DNA from: Planomicrobium sp. Y74
Lineage (GTDB): Bacteria; Bacillota; Bacilli; Bacillales_A; Planococcaceae
Assembly (NCBI RefSeq): GCF_003668635.1
Contig: NZ_RCWH01000008.1
Location: forward strand, 62,001 to 126,000
Length of the DNA: 64,000 bases
Direction: 5' to 3'
Position 1 is the stretch's first letter. The number at the start of each line of letters is the position of its first letter. Below the pieces are notes generated by a model that had not been told where the DNA came from, made no database searches, and was given only the letters and a program-made list of their open reading frames with translations. Positions 9,112 through 18,782 of this stretch are shown piece after piece. The position numbers and the translations under genes were made by a program.

Positions 9112-9650
9112 GACTGTCGAGAAACTATTAGCTTCTATAATCATTTCGCTGTTGATGGATGCTTTTCGAGGGCATGTCCTGAGCCTCCTCGCTTCGCTTG
9201 CGGGGTCTCAGGACTCCTGCGGCTCCGTCACTGTTCCCGCAGGAGCACTTCTTTGCCCTTCGCCGCCTGCCGCTACATTTAAACTTTGCTAATTCCTTTG
9301 TTAGTGGTTTTGAAAATCCAATCTATATATTTTTCATTTACAGAAGACATTCCTAAGATATGGAGCAAAACAACGAAGACGCCCAGGGGACCAAGCGAAG
9401 TGCTGAGATCCACTCGGGCGAAGGGGACCGAGACCGAGTTAGCTCAGCGCGAGCCAAGCGTGGCCGAAGACCTTCCGGCCGGCGCTTTGCGACGAAGCTA
9501 GCGCAGCGATGCAGGAGCAGCCTAAAAAACGTGCTCCTGCAGTGCTGCGCACTTCGTCGCAAAGGCATTCTCCGTGCAAGACACGGCTAATGCCTTCGAA
9601 GCTGTTTTGCGTAATATCGCTTGCTTACATTTATCTGTTTCTCAACAAGC
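9112..9650 (+). repeat. Composite intergenic repeat, copy A
   Basis: A 540-bp gene-free stretch made of two repeat modules in the plus orientation. Module 1 (about 9114-9285) begins TCGAGAAAC and contains paired arms CTGAGCCTCC / GGGGTCTCAGG and TCCCGCAGGA. Module 2 (about 9356-9622) begins GATATGGAGCAAAACA and ends GCTGTTTTGCGTAATATCG, an imperfect inverted repeat. Inside module 2 an arm pair of about 30 bp (9485-9518 with 9531-9564, core GCGACGAAG...CTTCGTCGC) can form a long hairpin. Short open frames across it have no homology I recognise and are treated as non-coding. Module 2 recurs at five other places in the window. Confidence 0.85.
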
Positions 9651-9654
9651 TGTA

Positions 9655-9685
9655 AAAAGCCATCCGGTTGACGGATGGCTTTTAC
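9655..9685 (-). terminator. Terminator for the convergent enoyl-CoA hydratase gene
   Basis: Stem AAAAAGCCATCC/GGATGGCTTTT with loop GGTTGAC. On the minus strand it follows the stop codon at 9703. Its core is nearly the same as the hairpin at 9074-9108 on the other side of repeat A. Confidence 0.75.
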
Positions 9686-9702
9686 TGATTATCTAAGTAT
9701 TT

Positions 9703-10479
9703 TTATTTCCCTTTAAACACAGGCTTGCGCTTTTCACCGAAAGCAAGCAATGCTTCGACGCGGTCTTCTGTTGGAATCGTCAATTCGTAAGCTTTTCTTT
9801 CGATGTGCAGTCCCGTTTGCAAATCTGCATTCATCCCATTTTTAATGGCGAATTTTGCTTGCTGCAGGGCAATAGGACCGTTTGCGAGCATCGAATCCGC
9901 AAATTCACCGGTTACTCTTGCCAGTTCCTCCGGTGCTGCGACCCGTGTCACAAGACCGTAGTCCAATGCTTCTGCCGGTTTCAATCGGCGTGCAGTCAGT
10001 ATCAGTTCCATCGCTTTCGATTCGCCGATGAGCCTTGGCAGACGCTGTGTTCCGCCGGCGCCGGGAATAATGGCGAGGCTTGTTTCTGTCAGGCCAAGCA
10101 GCGTATTGTCTGCGGCAATGCGGAAATCACAGGCGAGCGCCAATTCCATGCCGCCGCCAAACGCAAAACCGTTGATCATGGCGATGGTGGGCTGTGGTAG
10201 ATTTTCAATAGTAGAGAAAACTTCGCCGATTTTGTAGATGTTGCGTTTTACATGCTGATCCGTCAACGTTTTCCGTTCTTTTAAATCCGCGCCTACACTG
10301 AATGCCTTTTCGCCGGCTCCGGTAAAGACCACTACCCGGATATCAGGATTGATGCGAATAGCTTCGACCACTTGGCCAAGCTCATTCAGCATATCGTAAT
10401 TAAATGCGTTCATCGCATCCGGGCGATTCAACGTAATAAAGGCCAGATTCCCTTTTTGTTCGTAATGGATTGTCTCCAT
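9703..10479 (-). CDS. Enoyl-CoA hydratase/isomerase family protein
   Basis: Crotonase-fold enzyme, probably hydrating 2-enoyl-CoA thioesters in fatty acid or branched-chain acid breakdown. Both catalytic glutamates are present: Glu112 in GGGMELALACD and Glu132 in GLTETSLAIIPGAGG; the CoA-binding segment AFSVGADLKE is at 60-69. The start at 10479 follows AAAGGGGG by six bases and gives 258 residues, the normal family length; starts further upstream overlap the Shine-Dalgarno. It is divergent from the AarF-like gene and convergent with the S9 peptidase gene. No FadR-like palindrome is seen in its upstream region, unlike lcfB and fadN. Exact substrate is not assignable. Confidence 0.88.
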   Translation of the reverse strand: METIHYEQKGNLAFITLNRPDAMNAFNYDMLNELGQVVEAIRINPDIRVVVFTGAGEKAFSVGADLKERKTLTDQHVKRNIYKIGEVFSTIENLPQPTIAMINGFAFGGGMELALACDFRIAADNTLLGLTETSLAIIPGAGGTQRLPRLIGESKAMELILTARRLKPAEALDYGLVTRVAAPEELARVTGEFADSMLANGPIALQQAKFAIKNGMNADLQTGLHIERKAYELTIPTEDRVEALLAFGEKRKPVFKGK

Positions 10480-10528
10480 TTCCATCCCCCTTTGTCTAAT
10501 TGCCATCCATATAAAAACATACCACTTT

Positions 10529-10558
10529 TTGGACTATTCCGCCATCAGTGCCTATAAT
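10529..10558 (+). promoter_or_regulatory. Predicted sigma-A promoter of the AarF-like gene
   Basis: -35 TTGGAC (10529-10534), 18-bp spacer, -10 TATAAT (10553-10558), 24 bp before the start codon. Confidence 0.55.
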
Positions 10559-10581
10559 GAACACAAGGAGGGACCCCGCTC

Positions 10582-12198
10582 ATGAATCAAATTACATTTA
10601 TTCGTGTTTTTCGAATCGTTTTTATGGCTGTAAAATTCTTTATGCGGGCAACGTTCTTCCAAAAGCGCCATCGTGGAAATTGGAATCCGCTGGTCGAAGA
10701 AAAATGGAATAAACTTGTTACCGGAATGGCCAAGGAATATAAGATTCTTGCTCTTCAACTCGGTGGGCTGATGATTAAACTTGGACAGTTCCTGTCGACG
10801 CGTGCAGATATCATGCCGCCAAGTTTCCTTGCCGAACTGGAAGGGCTGACAGATCGCGTACCATCGGTGGATCGCGAAAAAATTGTCGCCGTTCTCGAAC
10901 AGGAATGGAATACACCGTACACGACCTATCTAACACATCTTTCTGATGAGGCAATCGCTTCCGCTTCGATAGGAGAAGTATATAAAGGCGTGTTGAAAGA
11001 CGGGACTGAAGTGGCGATAAAAGTGCAGCGCCCGGGGACAGGCCGCATTTTACGTGCAGATTTCCAGGCGGTGCGCATTGTCATCTGGATGGCACGAAGA
11101 TTCACTGGCTTTACGAAACAAGTCGATTTCACGAAATTATACTTAGAAATGACAGAAACCATCGGTGCTGAATTGAATTTCCAGCAGGAATTGCAGAATG
11201 GCCGGAGCTTCGCGGAACGTTTTGATGAAATGGACGGCATCGAGTTTCCGCATTATTTTGATGAGCTATCCACCCGCCACGTACTGGTTATGGATTGGAT
11301 CGAAGGCGCACGGATTACAGACCTTGCGTTTATTGAAAAAAATGAATTGGATCGTTTTGAAATTTCGGAACGGCTGTTTATCCTGTTTCTGGAACAGGTG
11401 CTTTACGGAGGCCAATTTCATGCCGATCCCCATGGCGGCAATATCCTGTTGAAAAGAGACGGAACGATTGTGCTGATTGACTTCGGCATGACTGGCGTTA
11501 TCCGTAAGTCCGATTCACAGTCGGTGCTGCGGATAGCAGAGGGCATCATCTTCAAAAACTATGACCAGGTTCTGGATGGGCTGGAAGAACTTCGTTTCCT
11601 TTTGCCTCATGCTGACCGGGAAGTTTTGAAAGATACAATCTCCCGTCTGGTCACTGCGTATGAGTCGAATGAATTGATGGAGATGGACAGTTTTGTGGTA
11701 GAGCGGCTGTTGCAGGACCTTCAAAACATTGTCCGTACACAACCGGTTCAACTTCCTTCGGAATTCGCCTTCTTTGGCAGGGCCGTATCGATATTTATCG
11801 GGGTATTGCATGTGCTGAATCCGAAAGTCGATCTGATGGCATTGGCCCGGCCGCGTATATTGGAATGGGCATCGTCACAGAAAGAAGGGGAAAAGATTTT
11901 TGGAAGAGGAGATGTATTACGATGGATCCTCAATTCAACCGGTCCTCTCCGCGCTTTTCCACAGAAAGTCATCAATTATCTTGAGGAACCGGAGCGCATG
12001 CGCAATTATCTTGAAAACCGTGACGGCCGCATGCGGGAATACCGGCGTGATCTTCAAAGCCGAATGTTCGCCGGCATCTTCAGCATCCTGTCATTTACGG
12101 GAATTTCCATTTCGGTCTGGTTTTCACACGAACCTTATCTATGGGTTTCATCAGGAGCCTTCGTGGCATCCCTGATTGTCTATCGTTCGATAAAATAA
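10582..12198 (+). CDS. AarF/UbiB (ABC1) family kinase-like protein
   Basis: Atypical protein-kinase-like ATPase. The family motif KLGQ is at 66-69, the alanine-rich loop replacement ASASIGEVYKG at 127-137, the ATP-binding lysine at 147 (AIKVQRP), the catalytic segment HADPHGGNIL at 280-289 and LIDFGMTG at 298-305. Two hydrophobic segments at the C-terminus (about 493-512 and 518-533) anchor it to the membrane. In menaquinone-using firmicutes the role is unclear; members elsewhere support ubiquinone synthesis through lipid extraction. Shine-Dalgarno AGGAGGG precedes the ATG by ten bases. 538 residues, own promoter, strong terminator, hence monocistronic. Confidence 0.88.
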   Translation: MNQITFIRVFRIVFMAVKFFMRATFFQKRHRGNWNPLVEEKWNKLVTGMAKEYKILALQLGGLMIKLGQFLSTRADIMPPSFLAELEGLTDRVPSVDREKIVAVLEQEWNTPYTTYLTHLSDEAIASASIGEVYKGVLKDGTEVAIKVQRPGTGRILRADFQAVRIVIWMARRFTGFTKQVDFTKLYLEMTETIGAELNFQQELQNGRSFAERFDEMDGIEFPHYFDELSTRHVLVMDWIEGARITDLAFIEKNELDRFEISERLFILFLEQVLYGGQFHADPHGGNILLKRDGTIVLIDFGMTGVIRKSDSQSVLRIAEGIIFKNYDQVLDGLEELRFLLPHADREVLKDTISRLVTAYESNELMEMDSFVVERLLQDLQNIVRTQPVQLPSEFAFFGRAVSIFIGVLHVLNPKVDLMALARPRILEWASSQKEGEKIFGRGDVLRWILNSTGPLRAFPQKVINYLEEPERMRNYLENRDGRMREYRRDLQSRMFAGIFSILSFTGISISVWFSHEPYLWVSSGAFVASLIVYRSIK

Positions 12199-12230
12199 AA
12201 GCTCCGCGCATGTTGCGCGGAGCTTTTTTA
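12198..12230 (+). terminator. Terminator after the AarF-like gene
   Basis: Stem AAAGCTCCGCGC/GCGCGGAGCTTT with a short ATGTT loop and a T-run. Confidence 0.9.
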
Positions 12231-12366
12231 TGTTTAGCATATTGCAATTCCGGAAATAGAGAGTACAATTAGAAATAAGAACAAGTGTTCCCTTTTATAT
12301 GTTAATTGTCGAAGCCACATAGCAGTGGTCTTTACATCAAGGCTAATTCGTGAAGGTGGTGAAGAT

Positions 12367-12732
12367 ATGCCTTTGATTCCGCAGGAAGACATCGTCCATT
12401 TTGAGAACATGATTTATCTGCCCATGGTATTGATTGTGCTTGAACGTGACAGGACCTTATTTGAAAATGGCTCTTTTAAGCTGAAGCGTCCATATCTGGA
12501 ATTGGTCGAAGGAGCAATCAGCCAGGTCCAGAAGGAATTGAAAGAAACAAAAATACATATGCGGAAGCGTCAGATGAAGGTGATGCGCGGCGCAGGAGAT
12601 GATACCTTTACCGAATATGTATTTTATCACGGCGGGTATGAGGACCACCGGCGCTACCTGAATCTGCGCCTGCGCAACCGGGTGGAAGAACTGATTCGCA
12701 TCTACCTGTCAATGGCGGAAATGAAAGTTTAG
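12367..12732 (+). CDS. YhjD-like conserved hypothetical protein
   Basis: A 121-residue soluble, charged protein without a signal peptide or membrane segment. Recognisable stretches are YLPMVLIVLERDR (near residue 17), FKLKRPYLELVE and DDTFTEYVFYHGGYE; they resemble what I recall of B. subtilis YhjD, a protein of unknown function. The ATG at 12367 has Shine-Dalgarno AAGGTGGTGA; an in-frame start at 12325 lacks one. Its stop codon overlaps the stop of the opposite comK-like gene by three bases, so the two genes share no terminator between them. No function is proposed. Confidence 0.75.
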   Translation: MPLIPQEDIVHFENMIYLPMVLIVLERDRTLFENGSFKLKRPYLELVEGAISQVQKELKETKIHMRKRQMKVMRGAGDDTFTEYVFYHGGYEDHRRYLNLRLRNRVEELIRIYLSMAEMKV

Positions 12733-13280
12733 TCGGAAGGATGCCGGGGGCGGATCGGCATCGGACGTTTGGTGACGTAGGTCAGCTGCTGTTTATGCTG
12801 ATTCTGCGCTTTTTTAAAATAGCGCCGCAAAGACCCGGCAAATGAATGCTGGTTACGAAGAGCGATGGCAGAAACATCCAAACAGACGGATTGGCCATTT
12901 CCAAGATAGACTACGCTGCCTCCGCTATCATCGCTTTCGATCAAATCGATGGCATCATAATTGAACCAGACAGACTCTTTGTTTTTTGGTGAATGAGTGG
13001 GAAAGAATATCAATGGATTGCCGTAATATTCTCCAATGATGATTGGAGGCTTATGCTTGACTCCTACAGCTTTTTGGGCGTAAAGAGTAGCGCTTTCAAG
13101 TGAGCCGCGATAAAAAGAACATGAACCAGTAATCGTTTTATAAGCAGTTTGCTCTATCAGAAATTCACTGCGGTCTTCAAGTACCCGGGTCACGAGGCGC
13201 GAACCATCAATATGCGGGATTAACGCGTATGTAGTATTACAAACTGTATAAGAGAAGGGATTATAAATCTTTCGGCCCAT
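12729..13280 (-). CDS. comK: Competence transcription factor ComK
   Basis: Master activator of late competence genes in Bacillus, binding AT-rich K-boxes. This 183-residue protein keeps the family layout: an N-terminal half with CSFYRGSLESA, the conserved KHKPPIIIGEYYGNPLIFFPT around residues 80-95, then WFNYDAIDLI and NQHSFAGSLRRYFKK near 140-157. The ATG at 13280 follows GGGGGTG by about nine bases. It appears intact, with no prophage insertion. The IDEAL-domain gene lies divergently upstream, as yhzC lies next to comK in B. subtilis. Whether the host is naturally competent cannot be told here. Its 3' end is antisense to the last bases of the YhjD-like gene. Confidence 0.85.
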   Translation of the reverse strand: MGRKIYNPFSYTVCNTTYALIPHIDGSRLVTRVLEDRSEFLIEQTAYKTITGSCSFYRGSLESATLYAQKAVGVKHKPPIIIGEYYGNPLIFFPTHSPKNKESVWFNYDAIDLIESDDSGGSVVYLGNGQSVCLDVSAIALRNQHSFAGSLRRYFKKAQNQHKQQLTYVTKRPMPIRPRHPSD

Positions 13281-13457
13281 GCTAAAACACCCCCAAAATT
13301 TACTTTACTCTACCTATTATAATAATAATTGGAAAATATACAATCTTTTTAATTTTTAAAACAGGCCGAAATAATTATCGTTGGAATTTTCTAAATAGTT
13401 ATTGTTCTTTTTTTATTTATCATGTATACTAATGAAAAGCATTCGGGGTGAGGTAGA

Positions 13458-13697
13458 ATGGAAAACTATTATTCTTATGCTGATTTCATGAAGGCAATGG
13501 CTCAAACGAAGAAGATTTCTGAAGCGGAAAAATTGTTGAACGAGATTTATCTCGATCTATTCCTTAAACATGTGCACCGCTCGCAACAGGAAGAACAGCT
13601 CATGAAACTTATAGATGAAGCCCTGGACACTAATGACCGTAATGCATTCAATCGATACAGCCAGCAATTGCAGGCTTTAAAATGTGAAGAATCCTGA
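13458..13697 (+). CDS. IDEAL domain protein, YhzC-like
   Basis: A 79-residue acidic helical protein. The C-terminal half carries the signature LIDEALDTNDRNAFNRYSQQL (about residues 50-70), which defines the small IDEAL domain found in Bacillales proteins such as YpiB and YhzC. Position next to comK, in divergent orientation, matches yhzC of B. subtilis. Shine-Dalgarno GGGGTGAGG precedes the ATG. Function unknown in the family. A strong terminator follows immediately, so it is a single-gene unit. Confidence 0.8.
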   Translation: MENYYSYADFMKAMAQTKKISEAEKLLNEIYLDLFLKHVHRSQQEEQLMKLIDEALDTNDRNAFNRYSQQLQALKCEES

Positions 13698-13703
13698 TTA
13701 AAG

Positions 13704-13736
13704 AAGAGCCGCTCCTCGGAGCGGTTCTTTTTTTAT
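13704..13736 (+). terminator. Terminator after the IDEAL-domain gene
   Basis: Stem AAGAGCCGCTCC/GGAGCGGTTCTT with a tetranucleotide-sized loop and a run of seven T. Confidence 0.88.
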
Positions 13737-13754
13737 TCCTTTAATTTATACAAA

Positions 13755-13768
13755 AAAACATACGTTCG
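13755..13768. promoter_or_regulatory. LexA (DinR) SOS box upstream of uvrB
   Basis: AAAACATACGTTCG; its reverse complement CGAACGTATGTTTT fits the Gram-positive SOS consensus CGAACRNRYGTTYC except the last base. It lies 69 bp before uvrB and about 30 bp upstream of a -10-like TAAAAT (13800-13805), fitting SOS control of the excision repair genes. Confidence 0.8.
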
Positions 13769-13836
13769 CTTTTTGTTAGGGGAATTTTAGGGCATATGAT
13801 AAAATAGAGGTATTGAAAAACGGGAGGACTATATAA

Positions 13837-15819
13837 ATGAAACAGGAATTCAATTTGCAAGCTCCATATGAACCTGCCGGCGATCAGCCGCAAGCGATTG
13901 CTGAATTGACCAAGGGAATCTACAATGGCAAGCGGTTCCAGACCCTGCTCGGTGCCACCGGTACAGGGAAAACGTATACGATGTCGAACGTTATCCAGCA
14001 AGTGAAGAAACCGACGCTCGTCATGGCCCACAACAAAACATTGGCCGGACAGCTGTACAGCGAGTTCAAGGAATTCTTCCCGGATAATGCGGTTGAATAC
14101 TTCGTCAGTTATTACGATTATTATCAGCCGGAAGCGTACGTGCCCCAATCTGATACTTATATAGAAAAAGATGCAAGCATCAACGACGAAATCGATAAGC
14201 TTCGCCACTCGGCCACATCGTCGCTTTTCGAACGTGACGATGTAATCGTTATTGCCTCGGTGTCGTGCATTTACGGTTTGGGTTCCCCGAAAGAATACCG
14301 GGAACTCGTGGTATCCCTGCGCAAAGGGATGGAAATTGAACGCAACCAGCTTTTGCGCAAACTTGTGGATGTTCAATATGAGCGCAATGACATCAATTTC
14401 ATTCGCGGTACATTCCGTGTACGCGGAGACGTTGTTGAAATCTTCCCGGCTTCGAGAGATGAAAGATGTTTGCGTGTCGAGTTTTTCGGGGACGAAATTG
14501 ACCGCATCCGGGAAGTGGATGCATTGACCGGCGAAATTATCGGTGAGCGGGAACATGTTGCCATTTTTCCGGCGTCCCACTTCGTAACGCGTGAAGAGAA
14601 GATGGTCAAAGCCATAGAAAATATCGAAGCGGAATTGGAAGAACGGCTGAAAGAGATGCGTGCCGAAGATAAGCTGCTGGAAGCTCAGCGCTTAGAGCAA
14701 AGAACACGCTATGATCTTGAAATGATGCGTGAAATGGGTTTTTGTTCAGGAATCGAAAACTATTCCCGCCATCTGACTTTGCGTCCTGCGGGTGCACAGC
14801 CCTATACATTAATCGATTATTTTCCGGATGATTTCCTTTTAGTGGTCGATGAAAGCCATGTTACATTGCCGCAGGTACGCGGCATGTTCAATGGTGACCA
14901 GGCAAGAAAGAAAGTGCTGGTTGACCATGGTTTCCGTCTACCTTCAGCAATGGATAATCGTCCGCTGACTTTTACCGAGTTCGAGGAGCATATTGACCAA
15001 GCGGTATTTGTTTCCGCAACGCCGGGTCCATATGAGTTGGAACATACACCGGAAATGGTCGAGCAGATCATCCGCCCGACAGGATTGCTGGATCCGACCA
15101 TCGAAATCCGTCCGATTGAAGGACAGATAGACGATCTTATGGATGAAATCCGCCAGCGCTCGGAAAGAGATGAGCGCGTATTGATTACAACACTGACAAA
15201 GAAAATGTCAGAAGACCTGACCGCTTATTTAAAAGAAGCGGGAGTCAAAGTCAATTACCTTCACTCAGAGATCAAAACGCTTGAACGCATCGAAATTATC
15301 CGCGAATTGCGGATGGGCGTCTATGATGTATTGGTCGGCATCAATTTGCTGCGGGAAGGTCTTGATATTCCGGAAGTTTCCCTTGTGACGATCCTGGATG
15401 CCGACAAGGAAGGCTTCCTGCGTTCTGAACGCGCACTCATCCAGACAATGGGCCGAGCCGCACGAAATGCAAACGGCCAGGTTATCATGTACGCTGATAG
15501 AATAACGGATTCAATGCAAAAAGCGATAGATGAAACCACGCGCCGGCGTACGATACAGGCGGCATATAATGAAGAACACGGCATCACGCCGATTACCATA
15601 CAAAAGAAAATCCGCGATGTTATCCGGGCAACTGTGGCGTCGGAAGAAGCGGAAGAATATGTATCAAAAGCGACATCAGGCAAAAAGCTCAACAAAGAGG
15701 ATCGCCTGAAACTGATCGCTTTATTGGAAACAGAAATGAAAGAAGCAGCAAAAGCGCTCGATTTCGAACGGGCGGCGGAACTGCGCGATACTGTGCTTGA
15801 ACTGAAAGCGGAAGGGTGA
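13837..15819 (+). CDS. uvrB: UvrABC excinuclease subunit B
   Basis: Damage-verifying helicase-like subunit of nucleotide excision repair, loaded on DNA by UvrA2. Walker A GATGTGKT is at 39-46, the DNA-clamping beta-hairpin [10 protein letters not shown] at 92-101, the DEAD-like VVDESH near 338, helicase motif VI in the segment QTMGRAARN, and the C-terminal UVR motif (about 622-657) that binds UvrC. Length 660 residues is normal. The ATG follows GGGAGGA. Regulation by LexA is predicted from the SOS box upstream. uvrA follows with essentially no gap, so the two are cotranscribed, as in B. subtilis. Confidence 0.96.
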   Translation: MKQEFNLQAPYEPAGDQPQAIAELTKGIYNGKRFQTLLGATGTGKTYTMSNVIQQVKKPTLVMAHNKTLAGQLYSEFKEFFPDNAVEYFVSYYDYYQPEAYVPQSDTYIEKDASINDEIDKLRHSATSSLFERDDVIVIASVSCIYGLGSPKEYRELVVSLRKGMEIERNQLLRKLVDVQYERNDINFIRGTFRVRGDVVEIFPASRDERCLRVEFFGDEIDRIREVDALTGEIIGEREHVAIFPASHFVTREEKMVKAIENIEAELEERLKEMRAEDKLLEAQRLEQRTRYDLEMMREMGFCSGIENYSRHLTLRPAGAQPYTLIDYFPDDFLLVVDESHVTLPQVRGMFNGDQARKKVLVDHGFRLPSAMDNRPLTFTEFEEHIDQAVFVSATPGPYELEHTPEMVEQIIRPTGLLDPTIEIRPIEGQIDDLMDEIRQRSERDERVLITTLTKKMSEDLTAYLKEAGVKVNYLHSEIKTLERIEIIRELRMGVYDVLVGINLLREGLDIPEVSLVTILDADKEGFLRSERALIQTMGRAARNANGQVIMYADRITDSMQKAIDETTRRRTIQAAYNEEHGITPITIQKKIRDVIRATVASEEAEEYVSKATSGKKLNKEDRLKLIALLETEMKEAAKALDFERAAELRDTVLELKAEG

Positions 15820-15824
15820 TCGGA

Positions 15825-18707
15825 TTGAGAAACCAGGAAATAAAGATACAGGGTGCGCGAGCGCATAATTTGAAAAATGTTGATATAACCATCCCCCGCG
15901 ATAAACTGGTTGTAATGACCGGTTTATCTGGATCAGGGAAGTCTTCACTTGCCTTCGATACGATTTATGCCGAAGGGCAGCGTCGCTATGTAGAGTCGCT
16001 GTCCTCTTATGCACGTCAGTTTTTAGGGCAGATGGATAAGCCGGATGTGGATTTGATCGAAGGTTTGTCGCCGGCGATTTCAATCGACCAGAAAACGACA
16101 AGCAAAAATCCCCGTTCGACGGTAGCGACCGTTACGGAAATCTACGACTATATGCGCCTTATGTATGCCCGTGTCGGCAAAGCAATCTGCCCGAATCATG
16201 GCATCGAGATTTCTTCGCAGACCATCGAGCAAATGGTGGACCGGCTGGTTGTCTATCCTGAACGCACCAAAATGCAGATTCTGGCTCCGCTTGTCTCAGG
16301 CAGAAAAGGGACGCATGCCAAATTATTTGAAGACATTAAAAAACAGGGCTATGTCCGTGTAAGAGTTAACGGCGAATTATTCGACCTGGATGACAATATT
16401 GATCTTGATAAAAATAAAAAACATTCAATTGAAGTGGTCATTGACCGCATCGTCATGAAGGAAGGCATCGCACCGCGGTTAAGTGATTCGCTTGAGTCAG
16501 CTTTGCGTCTGAGTGACGGGCGCGTGCTGGTGGACGTAATGGAACAGGAAGAATTACTGTTCAGTGAACATCATGCATGTCCGATCTGTGGATTCTCAAT
16601 CGGAGAATTGGAACCCCGCATGTTTTCATTCAACTCCCCATTCGGAGCCTGCCCGGAATGTGACGGACTCGGCCATAAACTGGAAGTTGATCCGGAACTC
16701 GTCGTACCGGATTGGAGCCTGTCATTGAACGAACATGCCATTGCTCCTTGGAAACCGAGCAGTTCCCAATACTATCCACAATTACTGAAAGCATTGTGCA
16801 CCCACTATAAAATCGATATGGATGCACCGGTCAGTGAACTTCCGGAAGAGCATATGAATCTTGTTCTGCGTGGTTCTGGAAGTGAAAAAATCCGATTCCG
16901 CTATGAAAATGATTATGGACAAATCCGGGACAACCACATCAATTTTGAAGGGGTTTTATCGAATGTGGACCGCCGATACCGGGAAACCTCATCAGATTAT
17001 ACCCGTGAACAGATGGAAAAATACATGGCTGAACAGCCATGTCCTGCATGCACGGGATATCGCCTGAAACCGGAATCGCTGGCAGTGAAAGTAAATGGAC
17101 TGCATATCGGTAAAGTTTCGGAGTTCTCGATTGTCGAAGCAGACGAATTCTTCAAAAACCTGGAACTATCGGAAAAAGATATGCAGATTTCTTTATTGAT
17201 TCTCCGGGAAATCAAAGAGCGGCTCGGCTTCCTGATCAATGTCGGACTCGATTACCTGACTTTAAACCGGGCTTCCGGAACCATGTCCGGCGGGGAGGCC
17301 CAACGGATCCGCCTGGCGACACAAATCGGTTCCCGCCTGTCAGGTGTCCTTTATATATTGGACGAACCATCAATCGGCCTTCATCAGCGTGATAACGACA
17401 GGCTGATCAATACATTGAAAAATATGCGGGATATCGGCAATACCCTGATAGTAGTCGAACACGATGAAGACACAATGCTTGCAGCCGATTATTTGATCGA
17501 TATCGGTCCGGGCGCAGGAGTGCACGGTGGAGAAATCATCGCCGCCGGAACTCCTGAGAAAGTGATGAAAAATAGAAAGTCGCTTACTGGGCAATATTTA
17601 AGCGGCAAGAAATTTATACCGCTTCCTGCTGAGCGCAGAGAGCCGGATGGACGTGCAATTTCAATCCGCGGCGCAAGTGAAAACAATCTGAAAAAAGTGG
17701 ATGTCGACATACCAATCGGCGTATTTACAGCGGTGACCGGCGTATCAGGTTCGGGTAAGAGTACGCTGGTCAATGAAATCCTCTATAAGACATTGGCGAG
17801 CAAACTGAACAAAGCGAAAATTAAACCAGGTAAAGCTGAATCGGTAAAAGGCTATGAACAATTGGAGAAAGTCATCGACATCGACCAGTCACCGATCGGC
17901 CGTACACCTCGTTCAAATCCAGCGACATATACAGGGGTTTTTGATGATATTCGTGATGTCTATGCCAAAACGAACGAAGCAAAAGTCAGAGGCTACCAAA
18001 AAGGGCGCTTCAGCTTCAATGTCAAGGGCGGTCGCTGTGAAGCTTGCCGCGGAGATGGTATTATTAAAATAGAAATGCACTTCCTGCCCGATGTTTATGT
18101 ACCGTGTGAAGTATGCCACGGCAAACGCTATAACAGGGAAACACTCGAAGTGAAGTATAAAGATAAGAGCATTGCGGATGTATTGGCGATGACGGTTGAG
18201 GATGCGTATTCATTTTTCGAAAACGTCCCGAAAATCAATCGCAAGCTGAAAACGATTGTTGATGTCGGCCTTGGCTATGTTACTATGGGGCAACCGGCAA
18301 CCACATTATCCGGTGGTGAAGCACAGCGCGTGAAATTGGCATCGGAGCTTCACAAACGTTCAAACGGCAAATCCTTCTATATTCTCGATGAGCCGACAAC
18401 CGGATTGCATGCGGATGACATTTCCCGCTTGCTGAAAGTACTGCAGAAATTGGTTGATAATGGAGATACTGTTCTGACCATCGAACACAATCTGGACGTC
18501 ATCAAAACAGCAGACTATCTTATCGATCTCGGACCGGAAGGCGGCGACAAAGGCGGTACCATCCTGGCGACCGGAACTCCGGAAGAAATAGCCCAGGTTG
18601 AAAATTCATACACCGGCAAGTACTTGAAGCCAATTCTGGAACGCGACCGGGCAAGAATGGAAGAAAAAGTGAACAAAGCAAGCCGCCGGAAAAAAGTAGC
18701 TAAGTGA
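15825..18707 (+). CDS. uvrA: UvrABC excinuclease subunit A
   Basis: ATP-driven damage sensor of nucleotide excision repair. Two ABC modules are present: Walker A GLSGSGKS at 33-40 and GVSGSGKST near 640, with signatures [12 protein letters not shown] and [12 protein letters not shown]. Zinc-binding cysteines appear as CPICGF/CPECDG (about 250-280), a CPAC segment near 405, and [15 protein letters not shown] (about 735-762). The TTG at 15825 is preferred: GGGTGA lies five bases upstream and the protein then begins six residues before the conserved [15 protein letters not shown] at 15816 overlapping the uvrB stop is the alternative (963 residues). Confidence 0.94.
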   Translation: MRNQEIKIQGARAHNLKNVDITIPRDKLVVMTGLSGSGKSSLAFDTIYAEGQRRYVESLSSYARQFLGQMDKPDVDLIEGLSPAISIDQKTTSKNPRSTVATVTEIYDYMRLMYARVGKAICPNHGIEISSQTIEQMVDRLVVYPERTKMQILAPLVSGRKGTHAKLFEDIKKQGYVRVRVNGELFDLDDNIDLDKNKKHSIEVVIDRIVMKEGIAPRLSDSLESALRLSDGRVLVDVMEQEELLFSEHHACPICGFSIGELEPRMFSFNSPFGACPECDGLGHKLEVDPELVVPDWSLSLNEHAIAPWKPSSSQYYPQLLKALCTHYKIDMDAPVSELPEEHMNLVLRGSGSEKIRFRYENDYGQIRDNHINFEGVLSNVDRRYRETSSDYTREQMEKYMAEQPCPACTGYRLKPESLAVKVNGLHIGKVSEFSIVEADEFFKNLELSEKDMQISLLILREIKERLGFLINVGLDYLTLNRASGTMSGGEAQRIRLATQIGSRLSGVLYILDEPSIGLHQRDNDRLINTLKNMRDIGNTLIVVEHDEDTMLAADYLIDIGPGAGVHGGEIIAAGTPEKVMKNRKSLTGQYLSGKKFIPLPAERREPDGRAISIRGASENNLKKVDVDIPIGVFTAVTGVSGSGKSTLVNEILYKTLASKLNKAKIKPGKAESVKGYEQLEKVIDIDQSPIGRTPRSNPATYTGVFDDIRDVYAKTNEAKVRGYQKGRFSFNVKGGRCEACRGDGIIKIEMHFLPDVYVPCEVCHGKRYNRETLEVKYKDKSIADVLAMTVEDAYSFFENVPKINRKLKTIVDVGLGYVTMGQPATTLSGGEAQRVKLASELHKRSNGKSFYILDEPTTGLHADDISRLLKVLQKLVDNGDTVLTIEHNLDVIKTADYLIDLGPEGGDKGGTILATGTPEEIAQVENSYTGKYLKPILERDRARMEEKVNKASRRKKVAK

Positions 18708-18782
18708 AACCTTTTCAGGCACCGAACGTATCTATGATAAGAATAATATTTTTATAAACGAACGATGAGGAGGCCGCAATAC

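Noticed and set aside
9071-9590. Short open frames across repeat A (and similar ones in B and F)
   Set aside because: They arise from GC-rich repeat arms, are in different frames in different copies, and have no ribosome sites.
13330-13360. ComK K-box upstream of comK
   Set aside because: AT-rich tracts AAAA and TTTT are there, but not with the required five-base spacing.
13741-14580. 279-codon frame antisense to uvrB
   Set aside because: Complements a clearly coding gene; no ribosome binding site or recognisable motif.
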